Assembly: GCA_048594885.1 (NCBI GenBank)
Contig: JBMDXB010000150.1
Span: 73,408-137,407, forward strand
DNA length: 64,000 nucleotides
DNA from: JBMDXB01 sp048594885
GTDB taxonomy: Bacteria; Acidobacteriota; Vicinamibacteria; Vicinamibacterales; 2-12-FULL-66-21
Direction of reading: 5' to 3'
Both the position numbers and the translations under genes were made by a program. This document shows, piece after piece, positions 53,301 to 61,142 of this stretch (its first letter is position 1; every line of letters starts with the position of its first letter). The notes under the pieces were generated by a model that searched no databases, had not been told where the DNA came from, and saw only the letters and a list, made by a program, of their open reading frames with translations.

Positions 53301-54146
53301 TTCTTCCTGACGAACCCCTTCGCCGGAACGCAGGGTGCCTGGATGGTGGACGACGTGTCGTTCACGCGCTACCACGCGCTGCAACTGCAGCTGCGCCGGC
53401 GGTACGCACAGGGACTCCAGTTGACGGCCAACTACACGCTCGCGAGGAGTACGGGCGACATCTGGAACGAGGATTCGATCCAGGCGACGAACTACCGGAC
53501 GCATCGCGACCGCTCGCTCGACCACACGACCGCGCACTACGACGTGCGCCACGTGTTCCAGACGTTCGGGACCTACGACCTGCCGTTTGGCAGGAACCGG
53601 CGCTGGGGAACGCAGAATGCGGTGCTCGACGCGGTCGTCGGCGGGTGGACGCTCGGCGGGGTGCTGACAGCGCAGTCCGGGACACCCTTCCGTCTGGTGT
53701 CCGGTCGCGAGACCTTCAATCAGTATGAAGCGGGCGTCGTCCTGGTGAATGGCACTAGGGTGGAAGACCTCCAGAAAGCGATTCGCCTCAGCCCGGCGGC
53801 GGGCCTGAACCGCTACTGGATCGATCCGAAGTACATCGGTCCGGACGGCCGCGCGAACACGGAGTACATCAGGCCAGCGAGCACCCCGGGCGAGCTCGGC
53901 CAGCTCGTGATTCTGCGTGGCAAGAACACCTGGAATCTCGATGCGTCCCTGAACAAAGACTTCGACCTGCCGGGCCGTGCCAGCATGCGGCTGCACGTGA
54001 CGATCCAGAACGCGCTGAACCATCCGGTCTTCAGCACGGGCGGCTGGAACAGCAACCCGAACATCACCGGCACGACGTTCGGCCAGACCGGCGGCCCGAT
54101 CAACGGTGCTCGCCAGATGTACCTGCGCACGGAAGTTCGCTTCTGA
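50328..54146 (+). CDS. Oar-like TonB-dependent receptor 2 of the arabinose block
   Basis: The protein has 1272 residues with GGGAGAGGAG before the ATG. A signal peptide (about 1-24, ending AAAQ) is followed by a carboxypeptidase-regulatory-like domain (ITGAISGTVTDTSDAVIPGATVLL), a plug with PTIDGVNNSSNGW and VNLKFVTRRGTNQYRAS, and a barrel ending GARQMYLRTEVRF. It shares domain order, length, the two-Cys NYVCRLFGSAFAPCQ loop and the INEVNVFENGFLDEFKKA segment with receptor 1, so this is a tandem duplication that has diverged. Two receptors may allow two arabinan or arabinoxylan fragment sizes. Its stop is followed 5 nt later by the second copy of the long-arm hairpin repeat. Confidence 0.9.
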   Translation: MKNVCLGLLMCVALLSDVPPAAAQVRITGAISGTVTDTSDAVIPGATVLLKDEGTGVTKETISSESGFFSFPDLNFGTYQLTVSLTGFQKSVLSKIVVEAGRTTDLRVRLSVGNLEEVVTVEGFTPVLETSSNMISGTINRKTIEDMPITGRNLFTLAALVPGAAAPQGTSSYHYNGMPGGTINPTIDGVNNSSNGWKSGGTSFFGTVPARLGAIEEVTVETSGQGAEAGAMGGVNLKFVTRRGTNQYRASTFWQHRNEYFNANSFNNNARGIQKNKLRRHDFGGNFGGPLLPGTALRDKLFLFINYEQEYIPQTGTRTRTVPKAETELGVYTYRTTAGEIRTANVLDIARAAGYPSTIDPLIARQLAGMREARQYGVVNSTNSLLTEELSWREPQQNDQYYPTARMDYQITPSLSWMGSWNLYRQDTTGRRFWPIPGYPPQDDTQIRSWWITSTGLNWSVSRNMHNEFRYGVQHSGDVIPFREARIYEELNGTLNGKPFRLPNNLPLGLRPLANDAAPITGRHYITTITDTLTWVRGNHSYKIGGSFRLSDWRDTSFDGPGSNGFLGLPQYQLGMPTGDPAQGIFSATSMPGIQSGDLGNVRSLYALLTGRVSSVTTGRILDPATLQYSDQIYRENWTASKMGGVYAQDSWRMNPNFTLNYGLRWEITGAPHSKLGNANFPDIPNLFGPSTKLFSPGALDGIMNPTISRGTHAAKADYNNVAPNVGFAWTPMFKDGLLARIVGKGDQSAIRGGYSLTFYDEGTNMFAFNAGSNPGYGQSLRLQPGIGFQPGELTLRSPLPPFVAFPLEYKETFPQSDFTFSNGFRTMKRDLETPYVHSWNIGLQRQITKGTVVEARYLGTRGEHVWRTYNINEVNVFENGFLDEFKKAQSNLAISRANGNVANFSNRGLPGQVALPIFESAFGARGSQPALPAGSGFTNGGFITDLDEGTVGNLANSLAGNSNYVCRLFGSAFAPCQRLGFNAPGPYPINFFLTNPFAGTQGAWMVDDVSFTRYHALQLQLRRRYAQGLQLTANYTLARSTGDIWNEDSIQATNYRTHRDRSLDHTTAHYDVRHVFQTFGTYDLPFGRNRRWGTQNAVLDAVVGGWTLGGVLTAQSGTPFRLVSGRETFNQYEAGVVLVNGTRVEDLQKAIRLSPAAGLNRYWIDPKYIGPDGRANTEYIRPASTPGELGQLVILRGKNTWNLDASLNKDFDLPGRASMRLHVTIQNALNHPVFSTGGWNSNPNITGTTFGQTGGPINGARQMYLRTEVRF

Positions 54147-54151
54147 GAAGG

Positions 54152-54245
54152 GGGGTCAGGTCTTGAATTATCACTTTTTCGAGACCTGATCCCTTCACGA
54201 CGAACGGTCACGTCTCGAAAAAGTGATAATTCAAGACCTGACCCC
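54152..54245. repeat. Long-arm hairpin repeat, copy 2
   Basis: Perfect 34-bp arms: 54152-54185 pairs with 54212-54245 around a 26-nt loop, beginning GGGGTCAGG and ending CCTGACCCC. The outer 28 nt of each arm match copy 1 at 42882-42963, but the loop and the inner CGAGAC/GTCTCG extension do not. The element fills the gap between receptor 2 and the GH127 start, ending 7 nt before that ATG, so it could sequester the GH127 ribosome-binding region or terminate the receptor transcript. Confidence 0.92.
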
Positions 54246-54252
54246 TAACACT

Positions 54253-56787
54253 ATGCGACGCATCACGCTTTCATTCGCCCTCATCGTGGCCTCGCTCGTC
54301 GCCGGCACGGCGCAGACGCGCAGCGGCGGCGCCAAGCCTGACTACCCCGTTCAGCCGGTGCCGTTCACCAGCGTGCACCTCACCGACGTCTTCTGGGCGC
54401 CGCGCATCGAGATCAACCGCACGGCGAGCATCCCCGCGGCGTTCGAGCAGTGCGAGCTGACGGGGCGCGTGAATCACTTCGTCCGCGCGGCGAAGGTGTT
54501 GAAGGGCGAGAAGCTGGAGGACACGCGGTCGCCCGGCTACCCGTTCGACGACACCGATCTCTACAAGGTGATCGAAGGTGCGTCGTACGCCTTGAGCGTG
54601 ACTCCCGATCCAAAGCTCGATGCCTACGTCGACAGCCTGATCGAGAAGATCGCCGCGGCGCAGGAGCCGGACGGATACCTCTACACCACGCGCACGATCA
54701 ACCCGGCCAAGCCACATCCGTGGGCCGGTCCGGCGCGCTGGGTGCTCGAGCGAGACGACAGCCACGAGCTCTACAACCTCGGACACATGATCGAGGCCGC
54801 GGTCGCCCATCATCTGGCGACCGGCAAGAAGACGTTCCTCAACGTCGCGACCAAGGCGGCCGACCTGCTCGTCAACACGTTCGGCCCCGGCAAGCGGTCG
54901 ACGTGGCCGGGCCACCAGATCACCGAGATGGCGCTGGTTCGTCTCTATCGCGTGACGGGCAACGAGGCGTACCTCAATCTCGCGAAGTTCCTCATCGACG
55001 AGCGCGGGCCAGGTCCCGATCCGAAGAACCCGACGCAATACTCCGGCGGCGAGCGCGCCAACCCGCGAGGACTGCAGTACAACCAGGCGCACCTGAAGGT
55101 CGTCGAGCAGAGCGAGCCGGTCGGCCACGCCGTGCGCGCCACCTACATGTATTCAGGCATGGCGGACGTCGCCGCGCTGACCGGAGACGAGAAGATTCGC
55201 GCGGCCGGCAAGCGGATCTGGGATCACCTGATCAAGAGCAAGCTGTACATCACCGGCGGCATCGGCGCGTCCGGCAGCGGCGAAGCGTTCGGCAAACCCT
55301 ACGAGCTGCCGAACATGACGGCCTACAACGAAACGTGCGCGTCGGTCGGCATGGACTACTGGGCGCACCGGCTGTTCCTGCTCGAGGGGGACGCGCAGTA
55401 CATCGACGTCATGGAGCGCACGCTCTACAACGGCCTGATCTCCGGCGTCGCGCTCGACGGCAAAACGTTCTTCTACCCGAATCCACTCGAGTCGCGAGGC
55501 CAGCACGCGCGCAGCCCGTGGTTCGGCGTCGCCTGCTGCCCCGGCAACATCACGCGTTTCATGGCGTCGGTGCCCGGATATGTCTACGCGCGGCGCGGCG
55601 ACACACTGTACGTGAATCTGTTCGCTGCCGGCACGGCCGACGTCGATCTCGGCGCCAGCAAGGTCAAGATCGCGCAGCAGACGCGTTACCCGTGGGACGG
55701 CGCCGTGAAGCTGACGTTGACCCCTGCGCGCGCGCGGCAGTTCACGCTGAACGTCCGCATTCCCGGCTGGGCCCGCAACGAGCCGGTGCCGAGCGATCTG
55801 TATCGCTTCTTCGACAAGAACGACGAGACCGCTTCCGTGAAGGTGAATGGACGCGCGGTCGATATGAAGCTCGACAAAGGCTACGTCACGATCTCGCGCA
55901 CCTGGCGTCCCGGCGACATCGTCGAAGTGAACCTGCCGATGCCGGTCCGGCGAGTCGTCGCGCACGAGACCGTCGAAGCGGACCGCGAGCGCGTGGCACT
56001 GCAGCGCGGGCCGATCGTCTACGCGGCGGAGTGGCCGGACAACGCCGAAGGCAAGGTCCGGAATCTCGTCCTCGCGGACGCGAGTCCGCTGAAGTCTGAG
56101 TTCCGCGCCGATCTGCTCAACGGCGTGCAGGTGATCACCGGCCGCGCGGTCGCGCTGAAGACCGACGAAAAGGGCGCCGTACAGAAGAACGAGCAGGCGT
56201 TCACGGCGATCCCCTACGCGACGTGGGCCAATCGGGGCCGCGGCGAGATGATCGTCTGGATTCCGCGGACCGAAGCCGTCGCGCGTCCGGCGCCCTATCC
56301 AACGTTGGCGATGGCGAGCAAGCTCTCCACGTCCCGCCCGCAGGGCCAGGGGTGGCTCGGCGCCGTCACCGACGGCGAGGAGCCGCGCAACTCGCGCGCC
56401 GGCGGCTCGATGTTCAACTGGTGGCCGACGCTCGGCTGGAGCGACCAGTGCGAGCCGACCGCCGACTCCCCCACGCCGCGCCGCCGCCAGTGCAGCAAGG
56501 GCGAGTGGATCGAGATGGCGTTCCCGAAGCCGTCGACCGTGTCGGAAACGCAGGTCTACTGGTTCGACGACACCGGCGGCGGCAGCGTGCGCGTGCCGGC
56601 ATCGTGGAAGCTGCTCTACAAGGACGGCGACCATTGGAAGCCGGTCGAGACCTCGACGGCATTCGGCGTCGCCCGCGACGGGTGGAACACCGTCACGTTC
56701 AAGCCGGTCACCACGACTGCGCTGCGGCTCGAGATCGTGATGCAGCCGAACTTCTCGGCGGGGCTGCAGGAGTGGAAGGTGAAATAA
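54253..56787 (+). CDS. Secreted GH127 beta-L-arabinofuranosidase
   Basis: The protein has 844 residues from ATG 54253, which starts a signal peptide (RRITLSFALIVASLVAGTAQ); an in-frame ATG 30 nt upstream lies inside the hairpin repeat and would add a non-signal peptide. GH127 is a cysteine glycosidase with a zinc site. Here the ligands are E360, C362 (YNETCAS), C428 and C429 (GVACCPGN), with C428 as nucleophile by comparison with HypBA1. The (alpha/alpha)6 barrel is followed by two beta domains, then a C-terminal F5/8-type-C-like module of about 120 residues (YWFDDTGGGSVRVPASWKL). It releases beta-L-arabinofuranose from plant glycoproteins or polysaccharides. It completes the arabinose block with GH51, araB and araD. 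Confidence 0.9.
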   Translation: MRRITLSFALIVASLVAGTAQTRSGGAKPDYPVQPVPFTSVHLTDVFWAPRIEINRTASIPAAFEQCELTGRVNHFVRAAKVLKGEKLEDTRSPGYPFDDTDLYKVIEGASYALSVTPDPKLDAYVDSLIEKIAAAQEPDGYLYTTRTINPAKPHPWAGPARWVLERDDSHELYNLGHMIEAAVAHHLATGKKTFLNVATKAADLLVNTFGPGKRSTWPGHQITEMALVRLYRVTGNEAYLNLAKFLIDERGPGPDPKNPTQYSGGERANPRGLQYNQAHLKVVEQSEPVGHAVRATYMYSGMADVAALTGDEKIRAAGKRIWDHLIKSKLYITGGIGASGSGEAFGKPYELPNMTAYNETCASVGMDYWAHRLFLLEGDAQYIDVMERTLYNGLISGVALDGKTFFYPNPLESRGQHARSPWFGVACCPGNITRFMASVPGYVYARRGDTLYVNLFAAGTADVDLGASKVKIAQQTRYPWDGAVKLTLTPARARQFTLNVRIPGWARNEPVPSDLYRFFDKNDETASVKVNGRAVDMKLDKGYVTISRTWRPGDIVEVNLPMPVRRVVAHETVEADRERVALQRGPIVYAAEWPDNAEGKVRNLVLADASPLKSEFRADLLNGVQVITGRAVALKTDEKGAVQKNEQAFTAIPYATWANRGRGEMIVWIPRTEAVARPAPYPTLAMASKLSTSRPQGQGWLGAVTDGEEPRNSRAGGSMFNWWPTLGWSDQCEPTADSPTPRRRQCSKGEWIEMAFPKPSTVSETQVYWFDDTGGGSVRVPASWKLLYKDGDHWKPVETSTAFGVARDGWNTVTFKPVTTTALRLEIVMQPNFSAGLQEWKVK

Positions 56788-56850
56788 CGGAGGAAACGGA
56801 GGCGGCGCGCGGGGACGGAGCAACGGAGGAGTGAACGGAGGGGGGCGGAG
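56786..56850. repeat. Degenerate ACGGAGG repeats after the GH127 stop
   Basis: Starting in the stop codon (TAACGGAGG), the sequence repeats ACGGAGG or ACGGAG five times in 60 nt with irregular 2-14 nt spacers. It is a purine-rich tract on the plus strand and separates two convergent genes. It is much less regular than the heptad arrays but shares a 7-nt unit and the post-stop position. Confidence 0.65.
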
Positions 56851-56858
56851 AGCTGCTG

Positions 56859-58589
56859 TCAGCTGCCGGCCAACGGTATCCCACGAACCTCCAGCGTCCG
56901 CCGCACCGAGCCGTCGTGCGTCGCGCGGACGATGACGAGCTCGGCGCCTTCGACCCATTCGCGATCGATATCGATTGGCACCGGCTGCTCCGCGTCACGG
57001 CCTCCGAAGCCGCGCTGCATGAAGTTGACGACCAGCGGGTTCGTGGAGAATCCGTTCGGATCAGCCTCGGCCGTCGCCCATGACCAGCCGAAGATCGGCA
57101 GGAACGTATGGTGGCGCGCGAAGTGCCACGAACCGTGCACGGCTTCTCCTCGGCCCCGGTTGCGAAGGTAGTAAAGGTACATCGGCCGCGGCCGTCGATC
57201 GAGGATCGTTGCGACGCGCGTCACGCGCGCGCGTATCTGGAGCTCGGGCTCGCGCAACCTCGCCTCGTCGACGACGAAATGGTACGCGCCGTCGTCGAAC
57301 CTTCCGTCCGATTGAAAAGGCATCGCCGCCACGACCTCCAGTCTGGTGAGGTCGACGCGAACCTCCGCGACGAGATCAACGCTGCCGTTCGACCCACGCT
57401 GCAGAATGGGCGCCGGCACGTGCAGCGCGATGTGCGTTTCCGGCGTGCGAGTGCTGTCGGCGAATGGCAGCACGACACGCGACACGCCGAGCACGTGCCG
57501 CAGGGACTCCTGCCACGGTGCTGCGCCGCTTTCGTCCGCCGCCACGACACTCCCGCTGCCGCCACCGGCAAGCGCTCGGTGCTCGCCGTCGCCGGCGTGG
57601 AGCGTTGCCGCCGCCGTGCGCACGGTCGCAATCCAGCCGGGCGCCGCTGGCGTCAGCCGTACCGGCACGCGTGCGGTTCGGGTGGCAGCCACCTTGTCCG
57701 AGGCCGGCGGCGGATCGAATCGGACGGCGGAAGGTTCTCCCGTGAACTGGAGCGCCGACGCCTCGTGGGCCCACTGTGGCGCCGGCACATCCTCGCGCAG
57801 CACGCCCCACCGGCCGGTCGCCGGTACGCCGAGGGCAACGGCAAAGCCGAGGCCGCCCACGAGGAGCGAGCGCCACCACGAGCGGACCGCGTACTGGACG
57901 AAGACAGCCGCGAGTCCTGCGGCCACTGCGGTGAGCGCCGCCGCGACGAGCGGTGACGGGTCGCGGCCGACGGCGGGCATCCGCATGTCCATGTTTCCAT
58001 ACAGGCTGACTACCAAAGCGGCGGTCCGGCGCGCCGGCTGCCACGAGTCAACCAGCATCACGATCGCCGGGATCATCGCCACGGCCAGAAGAACAGCGCC
58101 CGTCGCTATCGCGTAGCGCGCGAAGTTTGGCGTCAACACTGCGACGACGAGAAGGCCGGCGAGCAGAAGGCTGCGGTAGAGCGACGTCTGCAGCGCCACG
58201 CGGAGCATGTCCGTCGCAGGCACGTCGTGCACCGCCATCAGCGCCAGCTCCATGACGACCGGAACGCCGGCAAAAAGGGCCGCCAGCATCAGCAGCTTCG
58301 ACGCCGCGAGCGTGCGTGGCGGAAACGGCCGCGTCATCCAGAATGCCTCGCTGCCGACGGCGGGGTGCGCGTGCACGACGAGCGAGATCAGCGCGAAGCC
58401 GAGCACGGCGCCTGCCAGCCACAGCAGCATGTTCGCGAACGCCACCGTCTCGGCGCTGCGCGGGTCCCACGCGGCGAACGGACGCGCGTAGATGGTCGCG
58501 GTCTCGACGGCGGCAACAACGATCCAGAGAATCGTTGCGAGCCGCAGCCGCTTCGCATCCGTCGCGAGGAGATGGGCAAGGATACTCAT
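56859..58589 (-). CDS. ABC transporter permease with large extracytoplasmic domain
   Basis: The protein has 576 residues. Six or so hydrophobic segments fill residues 15-275 (ATILWIVVAAVETATIYA, MLLWLAGAVLGFALISLVV, LLMLAALFAGVPVVMELALMA and others). The C-terminal 300 residues are soluble and beta-rich, outside the membrane if the last helix exits. Its ATG overlaps the ATPase stop (ATGA), so it is the membrane partner of that ATPase. The layout resembles ABC-2-type/YtrC-like permeases of antibiotic-stress operons regulated by YtrA-type GntR proteins. The cargo is unknown. The stop is close to the convergent GH127 gene across a degenerate repeat. Confidence 0.78.
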   Translation of the reverse strand: MSILAHLLATDAKRLRLATILWIVVAAVETATIYARPFAAWDPRSAETVAFANMLLWLAGAVLGFALISLVVHAHPAVGSEAFWMTRPFPPRTLAASKLLMLAALFAGVPVVMELALMAVHDVPATDMLRVALQTSLYRSLLLAGLLVVAVLTPNFARYAIATGAVLLAVAMIPAIVMLVDSWQPARRTAALVVSLYGNMDMRMPAVGRDPSPLVAAALTAVAAGLAAVFVQYAVRSWWRSLLVGGLGFAVALGVPATGRWGVLREDVPAPQWAHEASALQFTGEPSAVRFDPPPASDKVAATRTARVPVRLTPAAPGWIATVRTAAATLHAGDGEHRALAGGGSGSVVAADESGAAPWQESLRHVLGVSRVVLPFADSTRTPETHIALHVPAPILQRGSNGSVDLVAEVRVDLTRLEVVAAMPFQSDGRFDDGAYHFVVDEARLREPELQIRARVTRVATILDRRPRPMYLYYLRNRGRGEAVHGSWHFARHHTFLPIFGWSWATAEADPNGFSTNPLVVNFMQRGFGGRDAEQPVPIDIDREWVEGAELVIVRATHDGSVRRTLEVRGIPLAGS

Positions 58590-59509
58590 ACAGTTCTCTC
58601 TTCGCTCTCAACAGCGCTGGTTGACGAGCGCGCGAGGGCGACGAAGATCTCGCGCAGCGGCATCGGTGAGGTTCGAATCTCGGCGCCACCGAATGCCGAG
58701 GCGATGCGCGCCTGCGATTCGGCGCCGTCATGCGCAGTGTCGATGAAGCGCAGCGTCCTTCCGGCGCGCCCCTGCGGCAGCCACTCGCGGACGGACGGCA
58801 TCTGTGGTGCGTCCCCCTCGGCAGCGATCGCCTCGACGAGCCGGAAGCGTGACAGCAGCCCGGCCACCGGCTCTGCGAACCGGAGACGCCCCTCCGACAT
58901 GAAGCCGATCCAGTCCGCCAGCCGCTCGACTTCGTCGACGTCGTGCGACGAGACGAACACGGTGCGCGGCTTCTCGTCTGGCAGTTCGAGCAGAGCGCGA
59001 ACCAACTCGTCGCGCACGAGCGGATCGAGGCCGGTGAACGGCTCGTCGAGGACGACGAGTTCCGGTCGATAGGCCAGCGACGACAGCAGCGCCGCCTTCA
59101 TGCGCGTGCCGCGCGACAGCTTCCGCAGGGACGCGTTCTGCGTCAGCCCGAGATCCTGCTGCAGCTTCCGCCGGAACCCCTCGTCCCACGAGGGATAGAG
59201 CGGGCGGCAGTAGTCGAAGAGCTGCCCCGGCGTCATCCAGTCCGGGAGGCGCTGGTTCTCCGAGACGTAGCCGATGCGCTGGAAGTCTCGGACGCCAAGG
59301 CGCCGCGAATCGGTGCCGAGAACGGTCGCACTGCCCGCGCTCGGCCGGATCAGGTTCATCAGCAGTTTGATCGTGGTCGTCTTGCCGGCGCCGTTCGGAC
59401 CGATCAGCGCGAAGATGCTGCCGGCCGGCACGTTCAGCGTCAGGCCGTCGACCGCCTCGAGCCGGCCGAACGTCCTCGTCAATCCGGTGGCTTCAATGGC
59501 ATTCGTCAT
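58586..59509 (-). CDS. ABC transporter ATP-binding protein
   Basis: The protein has 307 residues with a complete nucleotide-binding domain: Walker A GPNGAGKTT (38-46 region), a Q-loop near YVSENQRLPDW, signature LSRGTRMKA (131-139), Walker B LVVLDEP (151-157) and the H-loop VSSHDVDE. The signature lacks the usual second Gly-Gln (LSRGT, not LSGGQ), a common variant of the YtrB/DrrA-like branch. After residue 220 comes a short C-terminal extension. It lies 3 nt after the GntR gene and overlaps the permease start, giving a gntR-ATPase-permease operon controlled by the palindrome at 59919. Confidence 0.92.
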   Translation of the reverse strand: MTNAIEATGLTRTFGRLEAVDGLTLNVPAGSIFALIGPNGAGKTTTIKLLMNLIRPSAGSATVLGTDSRRLGVRDFQRIGYVSENQRLPDWMTPGQLFDYCRPLYPSWDEGFRRKLQQDLGLTQNASLRKLSRGTRMKAALLSSLAYRPELVVLDEPFTGLDPLVRDELVRALLELPDEKPRTVFVSSHDVDEVERLADWIGFMSEGRLRFAEPVAGLLSRFRLVEAIAAEGDAPQMPSVREWLPQGRAGRTLRFIDTAHDGAESQARIASAFGGAEIRTSPMPLREIFVALARSSTSAVESEERTV

Positions 59510-59512
59510 CGC

Positions 59513-59896
59513 TCATCTCCGCACGGTCTTCGCCCAGTGGCCGCGGATGGCGGCGAGCAGTTCCTGCAGCGTCAGCCCGGCGCGGCGCGCCTCGACGACG
59601 AGCCGCTCGGCGTCGTGCTCGAGGAGCGCGCGGCGCTCGGCCGCGCCGCCGCCGCGGCCGTCGGCCACGACGGTGCCGATGCCGGGGCGGACGTCGAGGA
59701 GCGCCTGCTCCACCAGCGCCGCGACGATCCGGTGTGCCGTGTTCGGGTTGATCTTGAGTTCCTGGCTGAGGGCTCGAACGGATGGAAAGGCGTCGCCGGG
59801 CCGGAGCTGCCCGGTCATGACCGCGCGCGCGACCGCGTAGACCACCTGCTCGGAGATGGGCTCGCCGGCGCGCAGCGAAATCGTGAATGGCAGCAC
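59513..59896 (-). CDS. GntR-family regulator, YtrA subfamily
   Basis: The protein has 127 residues, short for GntR because the YtrA branch has only a small dimerisation tail. The winged helix-turn-helix is PISEQVVYAVARAVMTGQLRPGDAFPSVRALSQEL followed by INPNTAHRIVAALVEQ (in parts: GEPISEQVVYAV, PSVRALSQELKINPNT). YtrA-type proteins repress their own ABC operon and are released by cell-envelope stress. This gene is the first of such an operon, and a perfect 13-bp-arm palindrome stands 22 nt before its start. Downstream are the ATPase and permease. Confidence 0.93.
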   Translation of the reverse strand: MLPFTISLRAGEPISEQVVYAVARAVMTGQLRPGDAFPSVRALSQELKINPNTAHRIVAALVEQALLDVRPGIGTVVADGRGGGAAERRALLEHDAERLVVEARRAGLTLQELLAAIRGHWAKTVRR

Positions 59897-59918
59897 AGTC
59901 GAGCGCGGTGTCCTAGCG

Positions 59919-59948
59919 TAAGTAGTACACCGCGTGGTGTACTACTTA
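59919..59948. promoter_or_regulatory. Palindromic operator of the GntR-ABC operon
   Basis: Perfect 13-bp arms TAAGTAGTACACC and GGTGTACTACTTA around the 4-nt centre GCGT. The GTGTACTA core is of the type bound by YtrA-like GntR repressors. It lies 22 nt upstream of the GntR start, over the expected promoter, and in the gap before the esterase stop. Confidence 0.8.
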
Positions 59949-59967
59949 CAGTAGAACAGCTCGAATG

Positions 59968-61008
59968 TCAACGGGCGAGGGTCGCCGAGAAGAACCGGAA
60001 CACCTTGGTCTCGAGCTGGCGCGCCACGCCGTTGATGTGATTGCCGGTGTAGACCTCGAACTCGTGCGGCAGTCCGTAGGCCGTGAGCACGTCGTGGAGG
60101 GTCCTGGACGTGGCGGTGATCGAGCCGTCCTGGTCCCCGACGTCAATCGCCACCCCGCGCAGCGTGCGCAGCCGCGAGACGTACTGATCGACGAGCGCCA
60201 GCGGCGAGTTCGCCGCCCACTTGGCTGCCACGTCCGGCACCACCGCGCCGTCCTTGACCGGCAGGTCGAAGTAGAACGGCGGGTTCTTCGGGTTCGGCGA
60301 CCACGCCGCCGCCGAGGCCAGCGTCGCCTTCGTGGCGAAGTCCGCCTTGGCGATCGCCTCGACGCTCTGAATCGCCGCCGCGCGGTTGAACGCCGGATTG
60401 TCCGCTGACGCACGCAACGCGAGGCAGCAGGGGCTCATCGCGTAGACGCTACCGAACACCTCGGGAAACTTCATGCCGATCCGCAGCGCGCCGTAGCCGC
60501 CCATCGAGTGGCCGGTCAGCCCTCGCGCGTCGCGGCTGGCGATCGTCCGGTAACGCCCGTCAATCGCCGCGACGAGGTCGCGCGCGACGAACAGCTCCCA
60601 GTCGCCGGTTGTCGGCCCGCTCGAATACATGCTGCCCTGGAAGCGCGTGAACGCGTTCGGCATCACGAGGATCGTCTCGCGCGCCCCGGCGGCGAGCGCG
60701 TGCTCGTAGTTCACCGGCACGCTGACGAAGTGCTTGACGAGGCCGAACCACTTGTCGTCCGAGTCGGTGAAGCCGTGCAGCATGTAGACGACCGGATAGC
60801 GGCGAGTCGTGTTCGTCTGATAGCCGGGCGGAAGGTAGACGGAGACGTCGCGGTCCGCGGAGTCGCCCGACAGGTTACCCTCGAGCGCCTTGCCGTGGAC
60901 CTTGATCCGCTCGTACTTGCCTTTGATCGGTTCGAGCGGCTGTTGCGCCACCGCGACGGACGTGGCCAGCGCCAATGCTATGGCGCACGCGATTGCTCTA
61001 CGCGTCAT
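59968..61008 (-). CDS. Secreted alpha/beta-hydrolase esterase (esterase D/feruloyl-esterase type)
   Basis: The protein has 346 residues. The ATG at 61008 has GGAGG 6 nt upstream and begins a signal peptide (TRRAIACAIALALATSVAVAQ). The fold matches putative esterase PF00756: VYLPPGYQTNTTRRYPVVYMLHGFTDSD, FVSVPVNYEHAL, NAFTRFQGSMYSSGPTTGDW, and the nucleophile in GHSMGGYGAL. The acid (VGDQDGS) and His (YTGNHINGVARQLE) are present. In this class acyl groups such as ferulate or acetate are removed from xylan or arabinoxylan, which fits the nearby GH39-like and arabinofuranosidase genes. It has its own upstream gap containing the second GGGAGAA inverted repeat. Confidence 0.86.
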   Translation of the reverse strand: MTRRAIACAIALALATSVAVAQQPLEPIKGKYERIKVHGKALEGNLSGDSADRDVSVYLPPGYQTNTTRRYPVVYMLHGFTDSDDKWFGLVKHFVSVPVNYEHALAAGARETILVMPNAFTRFQGSMYSSGPTTGDWELFVARDLVAAIDGRYRTIASRDARGLTGHSMGGYGALRIGMKFPEVFGSVYAMSPCCLALRASADNPAFNRAAAIQSVEAIAKADFATKATLASAAAWSPNPKNPPFYFDLPVKDGAVVPDVAAKWAANSPLALVDQYVSRLRTLRGVAIDVGDQDGSITATSRTLHDVLTAYGLPHEFEVYTGNHINGVARQLETKVFRFFSATLAR

Positions 61009-61060
61009 TCCGAGCCTCCACTCGTGCTCGCAAGTGATGTTCTCGAAGATCGCCCGGGCC

Positions 61061-61131
61061 ACAGGAGAAACGGGAGAAAGGGAGAACTTCTTTCGTCTTG
61101 AAGATAACAGGAGCTTCTCCCCTGCTCCTGT
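61061..61131. repeat. Inverted GGGAGAA-type repeat, copy 2
   Basis: It begins ACAGGAG (61061-61067) and ends CTCCTGT (61125-61131). GGGAGAA at 61072-61078 pairs with TTCTCCC at 61115-61121. The right arm is shorter than in copy 1 (14957-15033) and the centre (CTTCTTTCGTCTTGAAGATA in part) differs, so pairing is less perfect. It lies between the GH39-like stop and the esterase start. Confidence 0.75.
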
Positions 61132-61142
61132 AAGCCGCGCGA

